Positions 1 through 11,279 are shown, numbered from the stretch's first letter. The stretch is DNA of 64,000 bases from Romanomermis culicivorax (GCA_963922205.1 CAWUHX010000008.1:1521282-1585281), one strand, 5' to 3'. Numbers and translations: made by a program. Notes: generated from the letters alone by a model not told the origin.

Positions 1-833
1 AGCATTGCCTATACTTCATCATTGTCTATAGTACAGCATTCTATGTGCTTTACTATGCTCCAACATTGGCGATACTTCAGCATAGTTATACAGTCCTGCC
101 CAGAGGCCGCACAAAACATATTCACGCTATAAATAATGAGCCAAAAAGGCTCTGTACAATCTGTGGTGCATTATATATTATATATTTATGCATTGTTGTC
201 TATGCTTTAGCTTTTCCAATCCTCGAGAAAAGTGTATGCTAAAGCATTGTCCATCTTGCATCATAGTATACGGTTCCATGCTGCTGATGTTTCATCATTA
301 TTGATACTTCAGAATTGCCTATGTTTCATCATTGCCTATGTTTCAACATTGCCTCATGCTTGATTATGGTGTACAATTTAGCATAATGATGTTGTAACAT
401 AGCACAATGTTTTGCGTTAACATTCCCGTTGAATTATTGGTTCACAATTACCTGTGTTTCAGTAACACCTTCTGCATTGCCTATACCTCATCATTGACTA
501 TGAGCAAGCATGGTGTATGCTTTATCATAGCGCACCCTCCAACATTGCTACATGTGACCATTGTTGATACTTCTGCATTGCCTATGTGCCAGCATTGCAT
601 ATATTTCAGCTATGCTTCTGCTTTGGGGAGCAATGAGTATCTTCAGCATCATCTATGTTTGATCATTTTGTATGCTTTAGCATAGTGCATTGACAAGCAA
701 TGCATTGTCTATACTTCAACATTGTCCATTCTTTCACATAGCTTATGCTTCACCATCACCTATGTTATGTCACTATATAAGCTTGTACATTGCTCATGCT
801 GCAGCATGCCACTGCTCATTATGCTGGTGCATA
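1..833 (+). repeat. Diverged 17-bp minisatellite, plus orientation
   Basis: The start reads as imperfect 17-mers such as AGCATTGCCTATACTTC and ATCATTGTCTATAGTAC. These match the reverse complement of the 17-bp satellite unit at 21.9-28.1 kb. The copies are much more diverged here, and the array grades into unique sequence before 834. Short open frames over 45-920 arise from the repeat and are not genes. Confidence 0.7.
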
Positions 834-1304
834 TCTTGTAGTTTGTTTCTGCCGATTTTGATATTCATTCGCAAATTTTGTTGCTTTTCGCACGAGGCCC
901 GCAAGTACAAAGTGAAGTGAGTGATGTGGACCATCGATGGTCGTCTTACTGTAGCGCATGAGGGTATGTGTCCATTTGGTCGCTCTCTCTAGTGTTCTAG
1001 TTTTTTTCTCATATACTTACCATTGGTTTATTTTTACGTGTACTCGCCCGCCTCCCAGCCTTTTCTTTGTATTTTTCTCGTAGCGTCTGGGAGTGATTGT
1101 CATCTCGCCCGTTTCATTTTGTATTAGTAAGTGTATATTTTTGCGTCAGGCAAAATTCGGAGAGAATTCTCTGTTACTCTTTCTTTATTTTAATTGGGTT
1201 AATCGACTAAGCATGGGTGTTGGAAATACATGCATTAAGGACGAACCCTGGAATCCCACTCCTGCCTAAATCAGCAAACCCCGACGCCAATCTAAGATAT
1301 AACA
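834..1304 (+). mobile_element. Solo LTR, family 1, copy 1 (TSD CATA)
   Basis: About 471 bp, homologous along its length to copies at 30972, 41935, 58495 and 60351. Shared blocks include AGGCCCGCAAGTACAAAGTG near the 5' end and CATTAAGGACGAACCCTGG near the 3' end. It ends ..ATAACA. The direct repeat CATA lies on both sides (830-833 and 1305-1308), as expected for a 4-bp target-site duplication. The 5' terminal bases are mutated (TCTTGTAG against TGTTGTAG in sister copies). No internal retroelement sequence flanks it, so it is a solo LTR. Confidence 0.75.
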
Positions 1305-1394
1305 CATAGAAGACAAAATTTATTGACCCACTATAAACTAACTTTTTGAGACAAACGCTCTACCCCAAGCAAAAACACCACAAATTGCTGACTA

Positions 1395-3193
1395 CTATAA
1401 CAATTTACGAAATCTCAATTCACTAGATATCAATGTTTGTCTTATCCAGGCCAGGTGATGACGTATAGCCACGTGAGTTTCTACTCCATTTTCATGCGCT
1501 TTCGAATAGAAGCCCACCAATACAACATCTCCAGACTGTTCATCATAAGCCACTAGTGGTCTTCCATCCAACTCCTGTAGAAGAAAAATGTTCTATATAC
1601 AAAAAACTATATTAAGCATAGCCGCTCACATTATCCAGCGTCTTGTTACCACTATAAAAAATTCTTTTTGTCGTGATCGTCTTTGGATTTTTCTTCATCG
1701 TCAACTTGAAGTTTGCTGTTCCGTTAATTTCGACTGGTACATCATATAAGGGGCCGCGATCATCACCATCTAATAGCAAAATAACAAAGAAATGAAGAAT
1801 AAAAATAAACACTATTTTCATTGAATAATTCCTATGCATGAAGTTTGATGCTCAAAATTCCGTGAAATTAATTCATTTTCATAGCGAGTCTAGAAGGACA
1901 GGTTTACTGGGCTTGAGTATGTCAATGAACCACGTTTATGACAATTTGTGGGTGCAGGTTCACCAATGATTTTCTCATCTTTTCTGATATTAATTTCCCA
2001 GCTCATCAACTCAACTCGTCTACGAATAATTATACTGACTTACCAATGACATTCCAAGTTACAATAAAAAAATTGGATTTGAAAGACAGCGATTTGATAG
2101 GCAGTCGGATTGGTTGAACATTAGCCTGGAAAACTATCGGGGTGGCCAATCTGACTATTGCGACATTGTGAACTGCTCTAGCTTCCCTTTGACGTTGCGC
2201 CAATTTTTTCCCTCTAGCGTATAGTGGATGAAGGTACGTAGAAACCACAGCCGCTTGATGTTTTTTTTTCGTCCAAATAGTAGGAATTTGAGACCAAGCT
2301 TACTGACTGTAAATACCTGCCGAATGAAATAAAGATAATATCTTATTGCGTAAATTTAAAAAAAGAATGAAAAAAGGTTGTATTTTCTCAAGTTGCTACT
2401 TTTTTCCTAACATAGCATCTTTAAAACTCACATTCTCTCCGCACATTTCGCTGTGGTCAAGGCGAACTTGGTTCAGTCGCCTTTTGTGAAATCAATCAAC
2501 ATTTTACTGTCAATGAGAACACCCATACACGTATGTTTATCTTCCATATCGAAACGCACGACCCAGGGCTGCAAGTTTGGTGGTGATGGGAAAGCACCAC
2601 TGTACGGCCTGTATGTCTTTACGACAGGTGAATCATTCAACTGATAGTGACCATATATTAGTGGATGCAAATGCTCTATGGGCATGGATATTCCTAGCTG
2701 GACAGTTTTATGACTTTGGACATCAAATCGTACAAAGCTATTGTATGCTGAAACAACATGCTCATACAATTTTCCATCTAGCCTGACTGCTACTTCGATA
2801 TATTGTTCATTGATAATGGAGTTCCTGAAAATGACAAAATTTAACTCATGATAATCAACGAATGCTGGTTGCTGAAGTGCGTTCTTTCAAGTTTCTGATT
2901 TTATTAGTTTTTAATACTTTATTATTAGAAATATATACTTTACTGGAGCAATTCAACTGGCTATAACTTCTCTGATTACCTGATGATATCTGCTACACAA
3001 TTGGAAGAAAAAGTAGCTATATCATAAAGAGGAAGGTCATATGAAGTAACATATCCTAAACAGTAATGGTGATTTATATCTCCAATAGCAGTTAGGCTAA
3101 CATTCCACACATCCCAAGATGGTCGGATGAGCTTCGTCCGTGGCTCAACTGCATCATTCTGTAGTGTGGGTGCCTCACGGCATGACGTCAATC
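1395..3193 (-). pseudogene. Trypsin-like (S1A) serine protease homologue, catalytic residues lost
   Basis: Five exons on the minus strand with plausible splice sites: 3193-2980, 2824-2432, about 2299-2044, 1769-1630 and 1574-1395 (stop TAG at 1395-1397). Upstream exons were not found. Trypsin-fold landmarks appear in order: PWVVRFD..TCMGVLIDS (first strands and Cys42), LTTAKC at the His57 site, VVSTYLHPLY, HNVAIVRLATPIVF..VQPIRLP at the Asp102 site, DGRPLVAYD at the Ser195 site, and a C-terminal ETHVAIRHHLAWI helix. By this alignment His57 is Lys, Asp102 is Asn and Ser195 is Asp. An N-terminal half-module (WDVWNVSLTAIGDINHHYC..) precedes the S1 domain. An in-frame TGA lies at 2473-2475 in exon 2 while the frame stays open beyond it. 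The gene is therefore a pseudogene, or a small intron was missed. Family membership is reasonably sure; expression is unknown. Confidence 0.65.
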
Positions 3194-3242
3194 CTGTAAC
3201 ATATTCCTTAAAATTGTTTGAGTAATGTAAAATTAGGATGTA

Positions 3243-3480
3243 CATGATATAGTTTAGTATATCCTATATGCATGCCCTATGTCATACACATTATTATATT
3301 ATGTATGTTGATATGACATATACATTAATATCTTGCATATATAGACATGTTATACATGTTGATATGTTATATGTGTTAATATGCTATATATATTGAAATG
3401 TAATATATGTTGACACACTATATATGTTGATAAGTTATTTATGTTAATATGTTATATATGTTAATACGTTCTATGATACC
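3243..3480. repeat. AT-rich 17-bp minisatellite (block C copy)
   Basis: Degenerate units of the type GTTGATATGTTATATAT. This short version matches the arrays at 11.28, 32.77 and 37.6 kb and marks the left side of the third, partial copy of the duplicated DB-gene block. Confidence 0.7.
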
Positions 3481-4157
3481 AAGATTTTGATACCAATTCG
3501 ATACCTATTGGACAAAGCTTCATAATTAGTAAATTATGTAACTTTGTCCAATAGGCTTTGTTTATATAGCATTCTTTTCCAGAAAGGTTGCATTTGAAGG
3601 TAAAAATGACAAAATCTGTGGTGAAATGCTGAAGCTCTAGTTAACATCTGATTTTTGTATCTAAATTAGCCAGCATTTATGTCCTATTCACTTTTTTCAG
3701 GAGAAGTTGTATTGAAGAAACTAAACACATGGTTCAAGGATTATCTTACGTGATTTGTATATCCATCGTATCTGCTCTGGTGGTAGTTTATTTCCTATTG
3801 TGGTTTAAATTTCGGAATGTGTTGATTATGGAAGAAATAGACACTTGGCGAAATATAAACGGCCTGTCGATCATGCGGGCTAATGAACTTTTCTTCAACT
3901 GTTGTCGATGGGTACGAATGCCAGAAAAGTGCCTGCCATTATGTAGATATGATATGGATGTGGTGAGTTGCTAAATTTTGGTGTGGAACCTGTTTAATGG
4001 GAATAATGTTTTTTCCACTTCTGAAATGACAAAATCGATAAATCTTGAATCCACGCCAACTACTCCTAAAAAAAACGTAAAAATGGTAAATGTCATTTAT
4101 CAGAAATCCTGGGTGTTGCATCTTGAATAATGACGGAACTAAGTTGAAAATGTTGTG

Positions 4158-4570
4158 CAGGTCTTTCCTTAAGGGCTTAAGAAAAGATTGGTGCTGGTCT
4201 GAACTGACCTGTTAGAGCTAATTCCTTGGCGGTGCCTCGGAGATCGCGCAACAATCCGGTTCCCGATACCTGGCAACAACCATGATAAACTTACTTTAGT
4301 TACGGGGCCTCACACAGAAACCTCATAGTCTCCTAGGAGAGATGAGGAATCCCATTAGGGATAAACTTACTTGCTGGATCCCCTGGCAGGTCTTCCAGGG
4401 TTTTCAATCAGCAGGCTGGTGCCTGGGCCTTTGGCCCTTTACTCCAATGGGTCGAAAGCTCCACTTCTATGCAAATGTCTGCGCGGCTGGCCGCCCAATT
4501 CCTTGATTTCCATGACAATTTCCCAATGCAACTTGCCATCAACAGGGTGCCCAACAAAAATAGATTAGCT
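4158..4570. repeat. Conserved intronic block shared by the three DB genes (copy C)
   Basis: About 410 bp that includes CTTAAGAAAAGATTGGTGCT and GATAAACTTACTT. It recurs at 13318-13730 and 34483-34860 at the same intron position. No coding signal was recognised; it could be an old transposon present before the duplication. Open frames within it are not shared between copies. Confidence 0.6.
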
Positions 4571-4691
4571 TCAGAAGCTGCTAAATAGTTTAATACGTTT
4601 ACTAACACAACATTCAATAGTAATTTATACGGAATAATACAATAAATAATTGAATGACTATATAAAAAAACATGGCTTGTATATTATCACA

Positions 4692-5342
4692 GAATATTCT
4701 AGAACATTGTAGAATGTACTTGAACAGAATATTATAGAATATTGTGGAAGCTTCTAGAATTTTCCAGGAAAATGCTGTACAAGAAATGTACCTGGACATC
4801 ATACGTGGTGTCTTGAATAATGACTGGACTAAGTTGAAAATAGATTAGCTTTAGGATAACTAGCAAATAGCCAAGTTTAATAAGCCTAACTAACACAATC
4901 AAAGTATTAAATAGTACAACAGATAAAGGAATGAATGTACAAAATAACACAGCTTATATACTATCACGGAATATCCGGGAATGTTCTAGAACATTGTAGA
5001 ATATACATGAACAAAAAGTTATAGAATACCCTCAAAGTTTCTAGAATTTTCCAGGAAAATGATATGCATGTGGTGGGTTGCAAATTTAGGTGTGGAACCT
5101 GCTTTTTGGCAATTATATTTTTTGACTCCTGATATGCAAAACTACATACAGCGATCCATGTAATTGGACCATGGATTGATGCCGACTATTCCAAAAAATT
5201 GCTAACTGTCACTTTTCAATAATCCTATGTGTTGTGCTTACGGCTTTATTAGTATCATGGAAAATCATTGATTGTTCTAGAACATTGTAGAAGATACATG
5301 AACAGAATATTATAGAATATCGTGGAAGTTTCTAGAATTTTC
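4692..5342. promoter_or_regulatory. Cluster of heat-shock-element-like sites in DB copy C intron
   Basis: Perfect alternating GAAnnTTC arrays: GAAGCTTCTAGAATTTTC at 4747-4764 (four pentamers) and the equivalent at 5325-5342 (four). Three-unit versions lie at 4692-4704 and 4979-4991. The TTCTAGAA core is the known nematode HSF-1 site. Function here is inference. The motif is palindromic and could also mark a transposon family. Confidence 0.5.
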
Positions 5343-5514
5343 CAGGAAAATGCTGTACAAGAAATGTACCTGCACATCATATTATGTGATCATACTGTAA
5401 GATAGTATTCCAAGCTTATTCTCACAGTTGGCCTATAGCCACCAGGGATGGTTTTATACTGCTTCAAATGCAAAGCTAAGTATATCAAGGAAAATAACTG
5501 TGTGTGTGTGTTCC

Positions 5515-6310
5515 ATTCTTCTTTTCTTTTCTTTTTTTCTCTTTTCTTTTTTTCTCTTTTCTTTTTTTCTTTTTTCTTTTTTCTTCTTTTCTTCTTTTCT
5601 TTTTTTCCTTTTTTTCTTCTTTTCTTTTCTTCTTTTCTTCTTTTTTCTCTTCTTCTTTTTCTTTTCTCTCTTATTTTCTTTTTTGTTAATTTTTTGTCTT
5701 TTTTGTTTTTTTCATTTTCTTCAACCTCTTTTTGTTGTTTTTTCTTGTTTTTTCATTGTTCTTTTTTATGCATTTTTTTTCTTCTTTTATCAAGATGGTT
5801 AATGTTTTTTCTTTGTTTTTTGATTTTTTTCATTTTGTTTTTTGATTTTTTTTCATTTTATTCTTTTATTTATTTTCTTTGTTCCTTTTTTTGGTTTTAT
5901 TTTCTAATTCTCATTGTTCTTTTTCTAATTTTTGGTGTTGTTCAACTTTGTTATTCCCCTTTTTCTCTTTGCCTTTTTGGTCTTTTTTAATTATTGTTTT
6001 TCTTGTTCTTTTTTGTGTTTGTTTTTTCTTTTTTATTTTCCTGTTTCCTGTACTTTAATTTTCTTTTCGTTTCTCAATTGTTTATTTGCCTCATTTTTTC
6101 TTTTCATTTTATTCTATTTTCCTTACTGCTTTACTTATTTATTTGGTTTCTTTGTGAATATTTCCTCCTTTTTTGTTTTTTCTATTCATTTTTTAAATTT
6201 TGTTCATGTTTTTTCTTTGTTCTTTGTTACTTTTTCTTTTTATGGTTTTCTTTGTTTTTTCATTCATTTTCTCTTTTCTCCTTTGTTTGTTTTCTTTTTG
6301 TTTTTCCTAT
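5515..6310. repeat. Pyrimidine-rich (TTTTCT)n low-complexity tract
   Basis: Almost only T and C at the start (TTTTCTTTTTTTCTC-type units), then T-rich with scattered G. Phe-rich open frames of up to 180 residues here are composition artefacts. The tract sits inside the intron of DB copy C and ends where intron sequence CCTGCACATGATACG resumes, so it is an expansion or insertion specific to this copy. Confidence 0.8.
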
Positions 6311-6528
6311 ATCCCTGCACATGATACGTGGTGTCTTGAATAATGACTGGACTAAGTTGAAAATACATTAGCCTTAGGATAATGGGTAAATATCCAATAG
6401 GAATAATAGCTGATGAATAGCCAAGTTTAATAAGACTAACTAACATAATCAAAGTACTAAATAGTACAACAGATAAACGAATGAACGTACAAAACAACAC
6501 AGCTTATATAGTATCACGGAAAATCATG

Positions 6529-6596
6529 GAATGTTCTAGAACAATGTAGAATGTAAGCGAATACTATGGAATATTGTGGAAGGTTCTAGAACTTTC
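6529..6596. promoter_or_regulatory. Heat-shock-element pair just upstream of DB exon 2 (copy C)
   Basis: GAATGTTCTAGAA at 6529-6541 (three units) and GAAGGTTCTAGAACTTTC at 6579-6596 (four perfect GAA/TTC units), 48 bp before the exon 2 acceptor. Both sites are kept at the same place in copies A and B. Confidence 0.55.
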
Positions 6597-7017
6597 TGGT
6601 ATAATGTAAAAATTTCTGACTCATTTTTATCAACATTGTCTAGTCCGAAGGATGGTCCATGGCTGACGTGCAAGATCGTAAATCCTGCGACATTGTCGAA
6701 AACGTTGAACTTTTGTTCAAATGCGCCAACGGAATGCATAAACAGCACGATTTGAGGCCGTGTTGCCAGAAATACGGGGCCATAAAGAGCAAACTTCGAG
6801 AGGAAGATACGTGTTCGCAATTTTGCCACCCTCATCAAAGCGAAGAATTTCTGCTGAAACTGGAAACAATATTTTGAGCCTCAAGATTGAAAGTTATCGG
6901 TTATTGTCACTTTATCCATTTGAATGACAAAAAATGATGATTGTTGTTTTAGCATGTGTATATTGAACTGTTATTTTTTAATATTTTTCTGTAAAAAAAT
7001 GGAAATAATTAAAAAGT

Positions 7018-7245
7018 GCAAGACAACAGCAACCTATACAGCATCCACAAGGTGCTAGGGGAGCTCTTGGAGGACGGGGAACGGGTGCCCAACCAGGCCA
7101 GTTTTATTTTAACAATCCGAACAGGGGCAGAGCTGGTTATGTTGGTGGCCAAGGTATATACCGAGGACAACACCTTCGTGGTGCATTCCGAGGTTGTGGA
7201 GGTCATCAACAAGGCCAGCAGCAAGGTGGTGGGCAGCAAGAATAA
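7018..7245 (+). pseudogene. Gag-like Gly/Gln/Arg-rich tail fragment
   Basis: In the frame starting at 7018, 75 codons read as a Gln/Gly/Arg-rich tail (GGRGTGAQPGQFYFNNPNRG, later RGAFRGCGGHQQGQQQGGG) before TAA at 7243-7245. This resembles the RGG-rich C-terminus of retrotransposon Gag proteins, and the gag fragment at 62986 has a similar Asn/Gly/Arg-rich tail. No start codon, zinc motif or pol sequence is attached. It is most likely a fossil end of a gag ORF; an RNA-binding host protein exon is the alternative. Confidence 0.45.
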
Positions 7246-8139
7246 AGTTTAGCCGCAAAAATCTTGGACTAAAAATCCTCCATTCTTGGTTCATATTTCA
7301 TTTATTCAAAAAACACAAAAATACAAAAACATAACAAAATCACAAAACCCAAAAACATTATAAAACACAGAATACAAAAATATTATTTAAACTTTTGGTT
7401 GTCTTGTTGCCTTTCAAAATCTCCTTTTTGGCCAAGCTCATCACTTGAGTCCACTTTTTGGATTAAAATTTCTTTCACTTATTTTTGCATTTTTTCTCAT
7501 TCTCGTCATTTTTGCCTCGTAAAATTTTTCTTGTCATTATTTCAGTGCCTTGTAAATTTTATTTTCTTGTCATTTGTGCCTCGTATTTTAAATTTTTTGC
7601 TCAATATTTTCTCGCCCTACTAGTTTTGTACATACTTGTTCATCAAATCATATTTTAAATTTTTTGTACGAAAAATCGATTGCGAACCAAAGGGGCGTTG
7701 GAGCGGACGAAAGTAGCCGATTACTGCAGGGATTGGGACACTGCCACCAAAGACACTCCACATCACTCAATGGGACGAGACAATCAATAGTGGAGGAAGG
7801 TACCTAGGAGCCTCAAGGCACGCTGGCGAAGCCAGCGAAAAGTCAAGCCGACCCAGAGTCGTCGATCCGTCAGGTGCTGGATCAATGATTGATCGTGCTG
7901 CGGCATCTCAGTGGACAGACCTGGGTAACCCTGTAAAAAGACTTGACGTTGGAAATGGTCTCGACCCGTACACCCTTCGGGGTCAGGTCAGGACGATTAT
8001 GACCCATACACCCTTCGGGGTCGGGTCATAATCTTTTTATGAAGTACGGATCCAGTAGTAGGTCATACCGCAAAAGGTAAAAGTCCTGCTCACGGTTTCC
8101 TTCTTCACCTCCCATAGGTCAGTTTCAAGGCCCGAGGGA
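7246..8139. other. No gene recognised; likely retroelement 3' non-coding DNA
   Basis: Follows the gag-like tail. 7260-7680 is A- then T-rich. 7690-8139 is GC-richer, with a local duplication (ACCCTTCGGGGTC at about 7972 and 8010). No open frame with recognisable protein features was seen. Confidence 0.4.
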
Positions 8140-8494
8140 TGTTGGGGATGTGCTTATGGCAGTAGCAATCCCACATCTATGCAAAATTGGTGAATCGACA
8201 AAGTTATGATTCGACCAGAAAAGAAAAAGGTGGATTATTATATTCATTCTCATACTTTTGGTGTGTCGTGGGCGAGTCACGTCCGCTTATATTGTATTGT
8301 TCTTTTTCGCCTAGTAAAGGCAAGCGTGGACAGCCGGATTGGTCCATTTTGTCTCTTATCCTCTCATTTTTCTTATTTCTTAACCACCATGTATATACGA
8401 ATAAATTATGCTAATCCACCAGCGTAATGCATACCTCAACTAGATTGTATGTGTGGGTCTACAATCGAGGATAAACCTACTGACTGACACAACA
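8140..8494 (+). mobile_element. Putative LTR, family 2
   Basis: Starts TGTTGGGGATG and ends GACTGACACAACA, giving TGTTG/CAACA inverted ends over 355 bp. The purine-rich GAGGGA precedes it. Its 3' half (8338-8494) is repeated at 29252-29409 at the left edge of block B. No matching target duplication was found, so the boundaries are tentative. Confidence 0.35.
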
Positions 8495-8584
8495 GTACCA
8501 CCTTCCAATAGCAGTTGGCATTGTCAGAGCAAAATCAAAATAAGTCAGCAGATCATTAGGATTATTTAAAACATATTTGAAATG

Positions 8585-8648
8585 ATTCCAAATTTCAAAA
8601 TTTCAAAATTTCAAAAATTCAAAATTTCAAAAATTCAAAATTTCAAAA
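8585..8648. repeat. Short AAATTTCAA-type tandem repeat
   Basis: About 9-10 bp units just upstream of GT31 copy A. The equivalent in block B (29508-29620) is longer, so the tract has changed length since duplication. Confidence 0.8.
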
Positions 8649-8922
8649 TATTAATTCGCATTTTTAAAAATTGAACTTTGTGATCAATCGATATTTTCGA
8701 AAAAACAAAATAATCAGTATAGTGCATCTACACCTTATTTCTTCATCAGACACCTCTAAAAGTATAACTGAGAATAGAACCTGGCGTCAAACTTGTGCGA
8801 ATTGTTCATCTTAGTTAATGCTATATGAAAGTAATTAATTCAATTTCAGTCTGGTCACCAACTCTCCAAAACTGGATTTTTGTATACTGCAGAAAAATTT
8901 CTTTATCCAAAAAATTTTCCGC

Positions 8923-10520
8923 ATGGATCGCCGCATTCGACTGCACACTTTTCCAATTGTACTTTTTACATTTATTTTCACCGTATTTATTCTACTATTA
9001 CTTTTGTATTCGTTTTTTGGTTTTGATTTTCACTGCCAGCAAAAAAAGCGTGCTTTGTTTCACAACATTTTGGATGAAGAATTTTCAAACGATCACACCG
9101 AATCGTACGAATATTGTTTCGAAAAGGCCAGAAGTGCTGAACCCGCTCCGGAGAAATGGATTGTCGAGCCGGAAGGGTGCTCTAATGACGTGAATGCGGT
9201 TGTTATCGTCAAATCGAGTACTGATCGTAACGAAAACAGGCGCATTATACGTAAAACATGGGGCCGCAATGTCCAATTATCGAATGCTGATGGCAAAAGG
9301 TGATTTGGGAAAATAATATTAAAGCCCGTATGTACACACTCATATCACATGTAATTTTTGCAGAGTAATTTTCCAAACTATTTTCGTAATTGGAATCCCC
9401 AGCCTACAATCCGCATCACCAATAAATGGCTACTTGCATGCTGAAAATCAAAAGTTTAAGGATATATTACAAATTGATGTTCAAGATGGCTATATAGTTC
9501 ACCATTTTTTACGCAAAACATTGAATGGATTAAGATTCGTGGACAAATTCTGCCCAAATGCTTCTATGATCTTGATCACCGATGACGATACTGTATTCGC
9601 TCCCTGGCTTCTATTCGGCCAAATTGCTCCTGTTGATGATATTATAAAGAACGCTAATCTATCCTTTTTTGGTGGAGTTCCTTTTCTAATGAACATCGTA
9701 CCTCGACAATTGAGCAAAACGTCTCGAATTATGATGCCACGTGACAAATATCCATGTTATTCAACGCCAATGTACCTGCAAGCATTCGCCATGCTAATTT
9801 CACAGAAGTGAGCCATATTACCTCATGATATTAGCCATCATAGATGCACGTATGGGGGCGGGTTAAAACCCTTACCTGAGACCCTGGCCAACCCCCTCAC
9901 CTGAGACCCTGGCCAATCCCCTCCTGGCCCAAGCCCCCTTGAACTTTTTTGAAGATGGCTGTTTTGATGATTTTTGTGCATACTTTGTATGAAAATTGCC
10001 TACCCCCTATCCCCTGGATAAACAGTCAAAGGACCCTCCCTTGGAAAATTTTTGCTGTGCATGTTTGATCTCCATTATATAATATGGAAAAGTGTTTTCC
10101 CAAAATCATTACAACATACCAAACTTTACATCTCATAAACAATAGCTTATTTACACTTTTTTCAGAACAATGAAGCAATTCCTAGAAGAAACAGGAAATT
10201 ATTACTCATCCATTTTCCTCGATGATATCTATCTAAGTTGGTTGGCCTATCGATTGAATATAACATTCACAGAATTTCCAAAACAAGCGTACGATGGTTC
10301 ATGTTTGAACGACAATTCGATGAAAAGTCATGGTCAATACCAAATTCATTCAAAACACGACTCGATCGACGAAATTGCCATTTTTCATCAATGCGATGCA
10401 CCCAAAATGCAAACAGATTTGTGGCGGAGATTGTGCCAATCTTTTGTTACCAATGATACAACAGTGCTGAAAATGCATGCTTTATATTGCGATATATGGA
10501 TTGAACAGATTTTAATGTGA
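8923..10520 (+). CDS. Glycosyltransferase family 31 (beta-1,3-galactosyltransferase-like), copy A
   Basis: Three exons: 8923-9299, 9364-9807 and 10166-10520. Introns are GTGATT..TTTGCAG and GTGAGC..TTTTTTCAG. Together they encode 391 residues, a typical GT31 length. A type II membrane anchor lies at residues 11-33. Family motifs follow: VVIVKSS..RRIIRKTWG (about 93-114), VIFQTIFVIG, the metal-binding DDD at 199-201 in LITDDDTVF, and FLDDIYLSWLA (about 291-301) at the position of the usual EDVYVG motif. GT31 enzymes sit in the Golgi and add beta-1,3-linked Gal or GlcNAc to glycans; donor and acceptor cannot be told from sequence. The start at 8923 is chosen because the membrane anchor follows at once; a frame from 8825 is unrelated. 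The copy at 29909 has identical exon lengths. Intron 2 holds a short direct repeat (CCTGAGACCCTGGCCAA twice). A DB-module gene follows downstream on the same strand. Confidence 0.85.
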
Positions 10521-11279
10521 TCTACACTACCACTTTTTGTATTTGGATTGGTCTGATGTGTGTTGTGTTATTTCAATATCTTTAAGTTTGTAAACAAAAA
10601 TGTAAAAAAATTCCCAAAAACTGTTGAAATTGTAAAAAAAGTTGTTCAAATGTTGAGAAATAGCATTATGATTCTCCATTCCTTGGCCTTACAATCGCAT
10701 AAAAATTATATAACGCTTTTATTTTGCCCGTAGCCACATGATGATCAAATAATAATACAGTGGTTACAGTAATGCGACCTTTCGGTAGTCTACCTACTAC
10801 CTCCCTCAGGCAACAATAAACTCCTTTTTTACAAAATTCGCTGAGAATACAATACTTGATTCTGAATGGTCAATATACCTGACCAATAGGAATCTGGCAC
10901 ATTAATGGATCGACATTACACTCCGCCTTCTTTTCACAATGAAATTTCCATTAGCTCCACCTCCAATTCTTATACCTACTGGATGAAATGTTGGCAGATA
11001 ATTTTCCGGGTGAGGGCCCCTTGGTCTTTATGTAGGGTTTAACAAAGGTGGCAGGTTATTTTGTATAAAAACATGGTTCTACAGTGATGTGGAAATTCAC
11101 ACAATCTGTTGAGCATACTTTCTTCAGCAAAGTAAAACTTTGCTGGTGAAAACCCACTTGGCAAAAAGGACCATGGTAATAGTAAAGACTCACTTCTCAC
11201 ATGATCTCAGTATCATATTGGACTACTCTGCCCCTTCCAATACATCAATATGTGTATATGCTTTAAAGTAGCACCTCAT

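Larger units (their letters stand above)
3729..6937 (+). pseudogene. DB-module gene, copy C, truncated by premature stop
   Basis: Exon 1 is 3729-3962 and encodes a membrane anchor followed by RANELFFNCCRWVRMPEKC, the first half of a nematode DB module (paired CC, then CLPLCRY). The donor GTGAGT is at 3963. Exon 2 starts at 6644 after ..CATTGTCTAG and continues in phase with the second half (CANGMHKQHDLRPCCQKYGA). At 6875-6877 a TGA replaces the Cys codon that copies A and B use (ETIFC there, ETIF-stop here). This removes the last 20 residues, including two Cys; the homologous sequence runs on to 6937. The 2.7-kb intron is longer than in the sister copies. It contains an internal partial duplication (a relic of exon 1's end and its donor near 5060) and a long pyrimidine tract. 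No GT31 gene accompanies this copy. It may be a pseudogene or may encode a shortened protein. Confidence 0.7.

Noticed and set aside
2473-2475. TGA as a selenocysteine codon in the protease homologue
   Set aside because: No Cys is expected at this place in the S1 fold, and no SECIS-like structure was identified.
5428-6371. Phe-rich ORFs that look like membrane proteins
   Set aside because: Pure T/C-rich low-complexity DNA. Same for 38152-39038 and 61798-62779.
8825-9193. Alternative GT31 N-terminus from an overlapping frame
   Set aside because: It is out of frame with the GT31 motifs and lacks the type II anchor context.
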